Notes under the pieces: model-generated
Database searches by the model: none
Told to the model about the DNA's origin: nothing
The model's input: only the letters and a program-made list of their open reading frames with translations
Shown here: positions 8,779 to 18,830 of the stretch, one piece after another
Numbering within the stretch: position 1 is the stretch's first letter
How the letters are laid out: every line of letters begins with the position of its first letter
Translations under genes and position numbers: made by a program
Assembly: GCA_022497155.1 (NCBI GenBank)
Contig: MU385814.1
Coordinates: 1 to 22,864, forward strand
Origin: Whalleya microplaca
Lineage: Eukaryota; Ascomycota; Sordariomycetes; Xylariales; Xylariaceae
DNA length: 22,864 bases
Direction: 5' to 3'

Positions 8779-10374
8779 ATGGCCAACGGTACTGGAATAG
8801 GTGTTCTAAGCCATATATTTCCCAGTGGACTCATCTCTTTCAACAGCATCCTGTTCCTGGTGTATAGTCTTGGGGCTTATCTGTTAGCTACCGTGATCTA
8901 TTCCCTTACATTACACCCGCTTGCCAATATCTCGGGACCAAAAATATGTGCTATTACTCGCTTACCGTACTGGATCGCGACTCTACAGGGCCGTGATGTA
9001 TACTGGATGCACAAACTGCATACACAGTATGGCCCCATTGTGCGGTTTGGTCCAGGGGATGTTAGTTACATAACAGCGCAAGCGTGGAAGGACATCCTTG
9101 GCACAGGCAATAAAGGCAGAACAGGGAGGGAGCTCGAGAGGCCAATAGATTTTGTTGTTCAGCCTATTAATGGTATGACTCCCGAGAGTCGGAGATGAGG
9201 TCTAGCTAACTTGACCGGCTATATAGGTGTGCAGAGCATGCTCGCGGCCAAAGATGCGGATAACGCACGCGTGCGCCGCATTTTTGCCCCGGCCTTCTCG
9301 GATAGGGCTCTGAGGAAGCAAGAACCTTTGTTCAAAAGATAGTGAGCAGTTTCCGCGAACAAAATCTACAATATGACCCACAGTAGATCAATTACCGACT
9401 CCGAGTACTATAGCACGAATCTCCTCATGTCTAAGCTCCGCGAGCTGAGCGACGACAGGAAGCCTGTCGAGATGACGCGGCCGCTCAACTTTACCACATT
9501 TGACATTATGGCCGAGCTCTGTTTCGGACGTCCACTCGGGCTCTTGGAAAAAAACGAATTTAGCCCCTGGGTAAAATCCGTTTTCGAATCTCTGAAGATG
9601 CAACCTCTCGCCGCGATGATTGCGTACTATCCTATTAGTAATGCTCTATTTACGCGCTTCGAGCCAAAGTGGGTTACAGAGCAGAGGGTGATGCATTGCC
9701 AGCATTCGGCAGATCGCGTTAACCAACGTCTGCGAGAGGGTTCGGACCGCCCAGATATCTGGAACTTGGTTATGTCTGTAGAGGGTTCGGGGCAGGGGCT
9801 GTCGTTGGAGGAAATGCACTCCAATGCGGAGTTGTTTATGTTAGCCGGCTCAGAAACAACGGGTGAGTAGTCACCATACTGTAGGCACTTCGGAAAGGGG
9901 GAATAAGAAGCTAATATAAGCGTTCTAGCTACTCTGCTTAGCGGCCTCGTATACTACTTGCTAATGGACCCAGACAAGATGACTTTACTGTGCGAAGAAA
10001 TCCGTCGCAGCTTCAACAATACGGAGGATATCACATTCGACCGCATCGCTGGCCTTAAATATATGAACGCTTGCCTGAAAGAGGCTTTGCGGCTATACCC
10101 TCCCGTACCTATAGGTAGTCATTGGGTCGTGCCCAAAGGCGGACGAATAATTCTCGGACAGCAGATCCCACCGCAGACCCGCGTATCAGTGCACCAGTAT
10201 GCCGCTTATCATTCCCCAGCTAACTTTAAGGATCCGGAGACATTCGCACCCGAGCGATGGCTGGGCAGCGCTCCCTCCTACGCCAACGACGTTCTAGAGA
10301 CGTACCAACCGTTTGGGTATGGCCCAAGAAGTTGTCTGGGCCAGAACATGGCGATGCAGGTCAGTCAATATTGA
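8779..10374 (+). CDS. Cytochrome P450 monooxygenase, CYP65-like, four exons, probably C-terminally truncated
   Basis: Exons are 8779-9172, 9227-9341, 9414-9862 and 9929-10374, which join to 467 residues. The protein is a haem monooxygenase, expected in the ER membrane. A membrane anchor spans residues 23-43 and a hinge with HPL...GPK spans 46-55. The C-helix DADNARVRR is at 141-149, the I-helix AGSETT at 314-319, ExxR at E371/R374, PERW at 427-430, and the haem loop FGYGPRSC has its ligand at Cys455. The motif wording resembles the isotrichodermin C-15 hydroxylase/CYP65 group of secondary metabolism; substrate unknown. The introns remove every internal stop and restore family sequence at each join. 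The frame stops 12 residues after Cys455, whereas family members continue about 50-60 residues, so folding and activity are doubtful. The ATG is the first in frame and precedes the anchor directly. No partner gene lies nearby, and flanking RIP has not visibly entered the exons. Confidence 0.85.
9173..9226 (+). other. P450 intron 1 (54 nt)
   Basis: Donor GTATGA, branch-like GCTAAC and acceptor ATATAG. Splicing after the first base of a codon gives PIN-G-VQSMLAAKDAD, continuous with the family pattern, and removes the in-frame TGA at 9196. Confidence 0.85.
9342..9413 (+). other. P450 intron 2 (72 nt)
   Basis: Donor GTGAGC and acceptor CTATAG. The join reads QEPLFKR-Y-TNLLMSKLREL, as expected for this helix, and removes the tandem TAG TGA near 9340. 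A shorter 42-nt option (acceptor CACAG at 9383) keeps the frame but adds ten residues foreign to the family. Confidence 0.75.
9863..9928 (+). other. P450 intron 3 (66 nt)
   Basis: Donor GTGAGT, branch-like GCTAAT and acceptor TTCTAG. The join gives AGSETTG replaced by AGSETT-A-TLLSGLVYYLL, which restores the standard I-helix run. Confidence 0.88.
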
Positions 10375-12055
10375 TAATCTTCTAATTTCCCATCCAGTCA
10401 ATTTCAAGTTAATCGACTCCCGAGATATGATCTTAAAAACTCTGAACCTTTCGTTTCTGTTGCATTATCCTTAAATGTTCCTGCTTATAGAAAGAATACT
10501 TACTGACTTATAAACGGGAATAGTACGTATTTCGATGCTTTTATCCTATTATCCTTTTATGCTGCTGCTGGCGTTTTTGACTCTCGAAACTAGACTTAAG
10601 ACTCCCTAAACTTCACAGATGGACGATAACTAATTCGCGATTGTGATACAGTGAGATGAGACTCATCCTAGCCACGCTACTTTTCACTTTTGATTTGGAA
10701 CTCTGCGATGAGAGTCGGAGATGGAATGATCAAAAGACATATATGCTATGGATGAAGAAACCGTTGATGTGTCGTCTTAAGTCGGCCACTTCGTGAAGTT
10801 TAAAAGGCAGACAGTTAATCGGATTTTTATTCTAGACCTTTCTAGGCTAGTTATGAGCAACAAGTTCTTCTAGCAATGACATGTTTTTTTGTTCTCTTGC
10901 AAAACACAATCAAAGTAGAAAAGGGAACATAGGGACAGTTATAGAGATGGGCCTCCTATGGAACTAGAGGTATTGCTGTAGCCCGGCTCGTATTATGAAC
11001 GAGAACGGAGTTTGCGTGTTGTGTGAAGGCCTAGGATTTAACATAGTAGTGTTGTCGAAGGAAGCCGAATCTCTGCATCCTTGATATGTTTAGCTAAAGG
11101 AATTAAGACAACGCACTTGAAACTATCCGTGCGAGGCACCATGCGCGAAGCTGAATTTAGAGGCCGAAACTACAGATAAAACCAAATAAGTGCGTGCCTC
11201 GCTTAAATAGCCTGTTGAAGAGAGCAAACGGCTTCCATGATGTATGACGTTAGCAGCTCAACTCTGGCTATTTATCGGGATACATTTGATCCCAAAATCG
11301 AACCATGCGGTCTTGAAGATTGTGGCAAGGGCGCTTCTGGGGACTTAGAGTAGCTTCAAACTCAGTCTAACAATCATCTGTAGCCTCAAGGTGCTTGTTA
11401 GCCTTCTGAGTTGTGATGGGAGGTATTAGTTCATTATATAGACTATTCCTTTTGGTACGTATTTCCTTATTGCCAACATAGCCGCCGTCAGGCTCCCATA
11501 ATTTCGTTAGGCCCTTATATATTCCTCAAACTAGGTTAGGAATAACGGTCAGCATCGTCATTCCAACTATTACATTCATGCCGCTCACAGGTCTTGGCTC
11601 TAATCCCCGTGTGACAAAGTTAGAGACGTTGGTAGCTCAGCCAAAGGACAGGCGAGGTGATCAAAATTGTTTAGTAGCCGTTATGATTGCGCCGTCAATG
11701 AATCTCAAGTAATCTAGGTACTCTGAAACCACGTGTGGTATTGTTATAGTGTATTTAAAACAAAAAAAGGGTTTTGATTTCCAGATCACTTGAATTGCAC
11801 TGATTTTCGAAGTCACCCCACGAATTTACATGAAGCTGGGAATCTGAAACATCTACGATGAGGTTCGAAAGTTGGGCATTTCACTTGAAACCCATTGTCT
11901 TCCCTTGTTGAAAGCTCTGTTTCTATACACTTTAACGCGAAACCTTACCACAAAATGAGTCGCTATCATCACAAAGGACGTCAAAGTGTCCCCTGTCCCC
12001 ACGTTGGCATCTTCTGTCACAACTAGGCTTTATATTTATTTCAAATTGTAAGCTT
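10375..12055. other. Gene-free, base-balanced stretch after the P450
   Basis: About 1.7 kb with stops in all frames, no long open frame, no RNA gene and no match to the elements in the window. Composition is mixed and not RIP-like. Just after the P450 stop, one frame gives NFKLIDSRDMI (about 10401-10433), which weakly resembles the strand after the P450 L-helix and could be a remnant of the lost C terminus. The rest may be old intergenic DNA or a decayed gene. Confidence 0.5.
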
Positions 12056-13383
12056 TATAAGTGTTTAACTTGGGGGTGGGGGTTTCTCTTTCTTTTATTA
12101 ACTAAAATGCTCAAACAGGTTGAGGAGATATTTTGTCACTTTAAGCCTTAAAGTTTAAGGCAGACTTGTCGTCGTTAAAAGATTAAAAAAGTTAGAAATT
12201 TTAATAAAACTTAGTTTAAAACTCTTAAGCTAGTAAATAAATTTTTAAGTTAATTTAAAACGGTTAAATGCTTTAAAACTATTTAATAAATAAAGACTTA
12301 TTATAATAAAGGTAATTATTAATTACCTATGTTTTTAAGTAAAGCTTAAGTAAATAATATATCCGAGCGCTTAATATTTTAAAAAAAGACAAGATAATTT
12401 AAATAATTATAATATTTATAATACTTGTGATAATATTAAAATAATGGCAGTTAAGGTAACCGTAACTCCTCTCTCACCATAACATTAATAATAAAGTAGT
12501 GAAATTACGGGCTAAATTAAAATTAGCATTAAAAAGTATATATAAAAGCTATAGTGTATAAGTTAAAAATAAAACTCTTCGGGAGCTTTAATAGTGTTTA
12601 TTATTAACATATATATTATAATAATAAGGGTATTAGTTATAATGCCTTAAGCTTATAAATCTCGGAGCAATTATTACTCCGAAATTTATAGGCTTAAAAA
12701 AATCTTTTAAATAACTAAAAGATTTTTTAAATCTTAAACTTTTATATAATTTTACTTATAATTATAATAGCACTTAAATAATCATTACACACATTATAAC
12801 TATAATAATACATTTTACCTTTATTTAAAAATATATAATTTATAACCTTTATTATATATATTTAAAACTAACATTACGTGTTTTTTATAAGTGCGAAAAA
12901 ACTATAATATTAAAGACTTTATCCATTATATTTTAAGCGAGTAAAAAGATAATATAAATTATAAGTGAATTTATTATCTTAGTTTTAAACCCTTATTGTT
13001 ATATATAATTAAACGGTCCTTTTTTTAACACACATATAATTATATATTTACTCCCTTAAATATACACTGGCTTATAATCGGTAAAAAAGGTTAGCCCGGG
13101 GAGTGTTAAAATTTATTATATATACGTATTAATTAAAACGTTAATACCTCGAAAAAAAAAGCAGGCCTTATTTTTTATAAATAGATTTTTTAATTTTACT
13201 TAGGGAAATTAACATATCTCCCGCTATAATAGGCATTATTATTTAAAATATAAAACCATCTTTTCATAATGTGGTGTAAAGGGCATTAAGGTGCCGAAGG
13301 CCACTTTTATAATGAAAAGAAAAAAAGCGACTAAAAGAAAATACATGTTTAAATACTTTAAAATATAAGGTAAACTATATAGT
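12056..13383. other. AT-rich DNA of unknown origin between P450 island and gypsy B
   Basis: No gene or recognisable transposon domain is visible. Composition is strongly AT with patches less affected, such as 12445-12485 and 13260-13320. It holds the two hairpins listed at 12648-12728, and a weak inverted repeat CTTTTCAT/ATGAAAAG near 13262-13320. It is probably old repeat DNA. Confidence 0.45.
12648..12728. repeat. Two adjacent hairpins
   Basis: Arms 12648-12667 and 12677-12696 pair at 18 of 20 positions, with both mismatches of C/T type. Next to them AAAAAATCTTTT (12697-12708) is perfectly inverted as AAAAGATTTTTT (12717-12728) around an 8-base loop. The pair could be the tip of a fold-back element. 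Confidence 0.6.
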
Positions 13384-13474
13384 TATAAAAAGCCGTCACG
13401 CTAAAATGTAATTTTATAATGCCAAATAAGTATTTATTTTTTAACTAAAGAAAAAAAGAAAATTAAAAAGGTAT
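13384..13474 (-). repeat. Inverted gypsy LTR fragment (3' half)
   Basis: It is the reverse complement of the last ~90 bases of the gypsy LTR, beginning TATAAAAAGCCGTCACGC. It abuts the direct 5' LTR of copy B with no spacer. This is the third inverted-LTR junction in the window. Confidence 0.8.
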
Positions 13475-13690
13475 TGTAATAGGCTATGCCGTAATGGGTG
13501 TAATAGGCTGTGCCGTAGTAGGGAATATCGGCGATCATAAGCCGATATAGCAGCACAGCTCTCGAGAGCTAATATAAATGCTCTCGAGCTATATCGATAT
13601 ACCTTCTTGATTTTTTTTTTTTTTTTTAGTTAGAAAATAAATATTTATTTAATATTATAAAATTACATTTTAGCGTAACGGCCTTTTATA
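13475..13690 (+). repeat. Gypsy copy B 5' LTR with 24-bp start duplication
   Basis: It starts TGTAATAGGCTATGCCGTAA, and this 24-bp start is repeated (13475-13498 and 13499-13522). It includes stem TATCGGC/GCCGATA (13526-13532, 13541-13547), a 14-bp perfect palindrome AGCTCTCGAGAGCT (13557-13570), TATAAAT just after it as the likely promoter box, and a poly-T run. It ends GGCCTTTTATA. Confidence 0.85.
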
Positions 13691-15115
13691 TATTTTCTAA
13701 TTTATTAATTCCCGAGTTGCGTTAAAGCAGATTAAAATATCAGGAGAAATTTTAAAATAGCCCCTTAATAATCCGGAAATACCGTTAGCGAGATACGCGG
13801 AAACACTAAATATTTAGGTCCATTAGATTTATACCTACTTTAAATAAATATATATAATATTAGAAGCGGTATTAAAAAATAATTCGGAAAAATAATAACT
13901 AAAATAAGCGGCTTATAAACAAAAACTAAAAAAATAATAAAACAAATTATTATAATATTAGGTAGTTCTAAAAATATAGTTACAAAAAAACCTCGATTTA
14001 CTAACTATATAAAACGCGAATATAATAAAAAATACTCCCGCATAAAACCCTCGGGATCTTTAAAAACTTTAAAAATAATTAGCTTAAATAAATATAAACC
14101 TTTAGTTAAAAAACCTTTAACTAAGAAACCCTTAAGTATTTTTAATACTTACCCTAATAATTATTACAGCCCCGGTACTTAAATATAAGCTATTACTATA
14201 GCCCGAGAAGTTTGGGGGCAAATATAGCTGCTATTCTATATAAAAGATATTAATAAAATACAAGCTTTAAAAAAACACGGAATTTATAAAAAAGGACTGG
14301 AATAAGTAGTATAATATTTATAAGCGGCTCGAAAATAACATATAACGCGTAATAAAATTATACTATACTATAAAAGAACTTAGTAGAATATATAATTTAG
14401 CATTTTTCTTTTAATATCTATTAAATATTTATAAAAACCGTAATAAGGCTATTAAAACGGGGGGCAAATTATATAAATACTACTAATCCGCTAATTAAAT
14501 TTTTATATTTTTTTATACTAATTTCAAGCGACTACTAGCAAAAATAAGGGGTAATATATAAAATAATAAAGCAAAACTTATATTTATTAAGGGAGCAATT
14601 AATAATAAACTTAAAAACGCGCTAATTTTAATAGCGTTACTAAGTATTTATTAAGACTAGGTTTACTAAATAATAGGTATTATAACCCGATTTAAAAGAT
14701 CGCTATTTTATTATAGCGGGAATAGCTTAAAAAATAGGATTATACCGGGTAAATTACTTCCTCCGGGCCTATTACCCCTTACCTTTAATTACCCTAAGAC
14801 TAATTATAAGGGCGATATATTAATAACCGGTATAATTATATTAGTAAAAAGCTAACGGGCTAAATAAGTAACGAATAAAAAACAAAACGCTCGAATAAAA
14901 CGCAGAAAATATTTACGATATAAAAAAAAAAGCTACTTATTTAAAAAATATACCTATTGTTTTATAAAATTACCTACTTATATTAAGGTTAATATAATAA
15001 TAAGTTATAAATCTAAAGAAAATAGAGCCAAAAAAATATTAAAAAAGCAGAAAAACGAGTAGCTTTTAAATAAAGTCGCGTTTAAAAATTTAATATAACA
15101 GTAAAAAAAATTAAT
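13691..15115 (+). pseudogene. Eroded gag, copy B
   Basis: The position between 5' LTR and protease, and loose resemblance of conceptual fragments (RYAETLN near 13790; a capsid-like stretch near 14490-14750) to fungal gypsy gag, support the call. A zinc knuckle could not be confirmed. Stops are frequent. A second version of the first 1.1 kb occurs at 21160-22303, which shows that the region belongs to the element. Confidence 0.6.
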
Positions 15116-18100
15116 ATAACCGAGTAATTTATAAATAAGAAATCTTTTATAGTTAATATATATTTAAATTAATAACTATATATAAAAATTTTTATAAATT
15201 TAAAATATAAATATTATATTATTATTAGCAAAAATATAATAAAACGCCTAAAGTTACTGCATATATCTATCCGGGAAAAAATGGTAAAAAAAGCTATTTA
15301 TAGGAAAAGATTAAATATTTCGGGTATAATTTGCGAGATAATTTATATAGAAACTAATTTTAATAAATATAAATTAAGGATATTTACATATATTATACCA
15401 GGTCTAAATTATTTTATAATATTAAAAAAGTTTTAGATAAAACGTAATTAGGTAATATATATAGCGTACGAGTATATACTATATATAAAAATTACCGAAA
15501 ACCTAAGAGTATAGAAAAAAGGACATTTTTTAAAGACTATAAAAGTTTGTAAAATTCGGGAGGCGTTTTATATTAGTGCGATATATTTTATAAAAAAAAT
15601 AAAAAAAGCTCGAAAGTAAGGAAAGCTAAAAAAACGAGTAATAATTTAATAGACAGCTATATTTATTATTACACTAATAAATATTAATAAAACTTTAATA
15701 TTTAAAAAAAAAACTAACGTTTAAAAAAATCTCTCCTTTTAATTAAAGGGCTAGAAGTAATTATTTAAGGAAAAAAAAGGTAAGAATTTTCTGCTATACC
15801 GTATAAAAGCCGATTATAAAATTAATTTAAACCGCAATAAAACGGGTAAAAAGTTACCTGCCTTTTAGAGGCTATTATATAATATATTCCGGGAGGAATT
15901 ATTAGCGTTACAAAAGATATTAATTAAGCTATTAAATAAAAAGTATATTTATATAAATAACTTATCTACAAAAGCCCCTATATTTTTCGTTAAAAAACCG
16001 AACGGCAGATTCCGTTTTTATTACGATTATAAAATACTAAATAATATTACCTAATAAAATCGGTACCCGCTTCCACTTATATAAAAAACATTTAAAACCC
16101 TTTCGGAAATAAAATAATTTTTTAAGGTAGATATTAAGTCGGCTTTTTATAAAATTAAAATTAGGGAGAAAAATAAATGGAAAACGGCTTTTCGTACTCG
16201 CTTTAAGCTATTTAAGTAACTTATAACCCCTTTCGGCCTAACGGGTACTCCCGTAACGTTTTAATATTACATAAATAATATATTAAAAAAATACTTAAAT
16301 ATTTTTTATTTAATATATATAAATAATATATTAATTTATTTTTTTAAAATAAAAAAAGATTATATCGATAAAATAAAAAAGGTATTAAAATATTTAAAAA
16401 TAACAGACTTAAATTTAAATATAAATAAATATAAATTTATAATAATTACTATAAAATATTTAAGATTTATTATCGAAATAAAAAAAGGAGTTTATATAGA
16501 TTTAGTTAAAATATAAGTAATTAAAAAATAAAAACTTTTTAAAACGTTTAAAGAAGTCTATAGTTTTTTAAAATTTGCGAATTTCTACCGGGATTTTATT
16601 AAGAATTATATAGATTTTATTACCCTTTTATCGGCATTTACAAAAAAAGGGGTACCGTTTCGATAAGGGTTTTCGGAAAATCTAATATTCGAGAACCTTA
16701 AATAAGCGTTTTTAAAAAAACCGGCCTTAATATAATAAAACCTTAAATAAAAGATAATAATTAAAACAAACTATTCGAGATAAGCTTACAAGGGGTGCCT
16801 ATTATAATACAATAAGCAAAGGATTTTATTACCTATAATTTATTACTCCAGGCGCTTAATCCCGGCAAAAATTAATTACAAAATCTATAATAAAAAACTG
16901 CTAATAATTATAAGCTACTTGCGAATATAAGACGCAAAATTACGAAATATAATTTTAATATTTATAATTTTATTTAATTATAAAAATCTAAAATATTTTA
17001 TAACTTTTAAAAAACTTTCCGAACAATAAATATATTAATTAAAAGAATTAATACGTTTTAATTTCTGATTAAAATTTTACGTTAAACGCTTAAGCACTAA
17101 ACCCAACGTTCTCTTATAGCGCAAACAAAACCTACTATAAGAAATATAAAATAAAAGGTATAAAAAATGGGAATTTTAATTATTATAAAAGAAATAATTA
17201 CTTTATATATAACTTAAAAAATATAAATAAGCGGGGATTATTAAAATAAAGTATATTTAGTTATATAAATAAAATATCCTAAAAGGTAAAGAAATTTTCG
17301 AATATAAAAATTTATAATTATTATAAAATATAAAGGTAGCAAAAAACCCAAATTACGCATAAACAATAAAAGCGGTAACTTAAAGAAACCAAACGTTCCC
17401 TAAAAACTTAAACGTAAAAATATTATTATCGGAATATAATATTAACAATAAAAGTCGATTATATTTCTATAAGTATATTTAAATTTTTAATTAAAAGTTA
17501 CTCCGTATCGTTTTAATATAAAATACCTATAACTTATATTTAATAAAATATCCGGAAAAGAAAAATATATTAATAATACTTTCGAAAACGTTTTATTAGC
17601 CTAAAATATCGGTATTTATAAAACGCTTTTATAGAAATTGCAATATTTATAAAAAAAAAACGGTATAACGTAACTAAAAAAAAAGGCTTTTAAAACTATT
17701 ATTTATTCCGGATCAATTTTATAATAAGCTATTTATTAACTTTATAACCGACTTATTAGCTACTTCTAAATAAAACCTTACTTTTATAATAGTAATTTTT
17801 AATCGATTAAAAAAATAAGTTATATTAAAGGCTATAATTTTAATAAAGGCAGAAATATATACCAAATAATTTATAAACTATTATTAAAAATATTATAGTT
17901 TTTTCTATATTATAACTAATAATAAAAAATCTAATTAAGTAAAGCAGTTTTAAAGACAGCTCTACTTATTAATAGGAATTAAATAACGCCTATTAACTAC
18001 GTTTTACCCAAAGACTAACGGAGCTATTAAATAAGCGAACCAAAAAATATTAGCATATTTTCGAACGTTTATATTATATATTTAATTCGAATAAAACTTA

Positions 18101-18830
18101 TTATTACCGGGAGCAATACTCGCAATTAATAACCGAAATATTACAATAATAAAGCTAAGTCTTTTTTTTATATTCTATAAATATTACGTAAAACCTATTC
18201 CAATAATAGAATATATCCCGGAACTTATTTTTAAACCGCGCATATAAATAGAGGCTTTTATTTAACGCCTAAAAAAAGCGATAAAATTTATATAAGCTGT
18301 AATAATAATTACGTAATAACAATAAAAAAACATAACTAATAAGCAGCGATTTTTTATAAAGCAATTCTAAATAGGAAATAAAGTATAATTAACGCTTAAA
18401 AATATTTCTATATCTTAACTTTTATAAAAATTAATATAATTATATATTAAATATAAAATAACGCGCGTTATTAATCCCTAGGTTATAAAATTAAATATAC
18501 CGAAAAAAATATATAACCGGTTTTATATTAAACTTATTTATTACGTAAAAAATAATCTCCTACTTTTTTAAAAAAACGAAAATATATAATCTCCCCTTAT
18601 AGTTAGTAAAAAAGGAAAGGAAAAAGTAAAGTAGCAAATAAAGGAAATTATTCGAGCAACTATTAAACAAAAGGGGCAAAAAAAAATTAAATAAATACTA
18701 GTAAAGTAGGTAGGTTATATAGCCTTAATATAAAAACCGTTTAAAAATTTAAGAAATACCGAAATAATAAATTATTTTAAAGAAAATTATAGTAATATAA
18801 AAATAAATAATAGGCTTAAAGAAATTAATA
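15116..18830 (+). pseudogene. Eroded pol (protease, RT, RNase H, integrase, chromodomain), copy B
   Basis: Reading fragments on the plus strand: protease end PGLNYFIILKKF* near 15400 (the TAG replaces a Trp of the usual KPWM). RT appears from about 15800, with FVKKPNGRFRFYYDY near 15990 and PFGLTGTP near 16230; the catalytic Y(L/V)DD reads YINN near 16315, both Asp lost by G-to-A. RNase H shows YYSRRLIPAKINYKIYNK near 16840. The integrase zinc-finger and core lie at about 17540-18150. A GPY/F-like end follows near 18400, and a chromodomain at about 18625-18795. Chromodomains of this lineage bind heterochromatin marks and steer insertion. Frequent TAG/TAA codons and the lost active site rule out function. 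Confidence 0.9.

Noticed and set aside
9388..9824. Minus-strand open frames within the P450
   Set aside because: They are shadows of exon 3, which has clear P450 motifs on the plus strand.
9187..9870. In-frame stops at about 9196, 9339-9344 and 9868 as signs of a pseudogene
   Set aside because: All three fall at or inside introns with good splice sites, and splicing restores the family sequence exactly.
12440..12490. Possible tRNA remnant in a less AT-rich patch
   Set aside because: No cloverleaf arms or GTTCRA box could be found.
13060..13140. Possible third LTR start (TGTTAAAATTTATTATATA at about 13109)
   Set aside because: No second copy, purine tract or primer site is seen, and AT-rich DNA gives such strings by chance.
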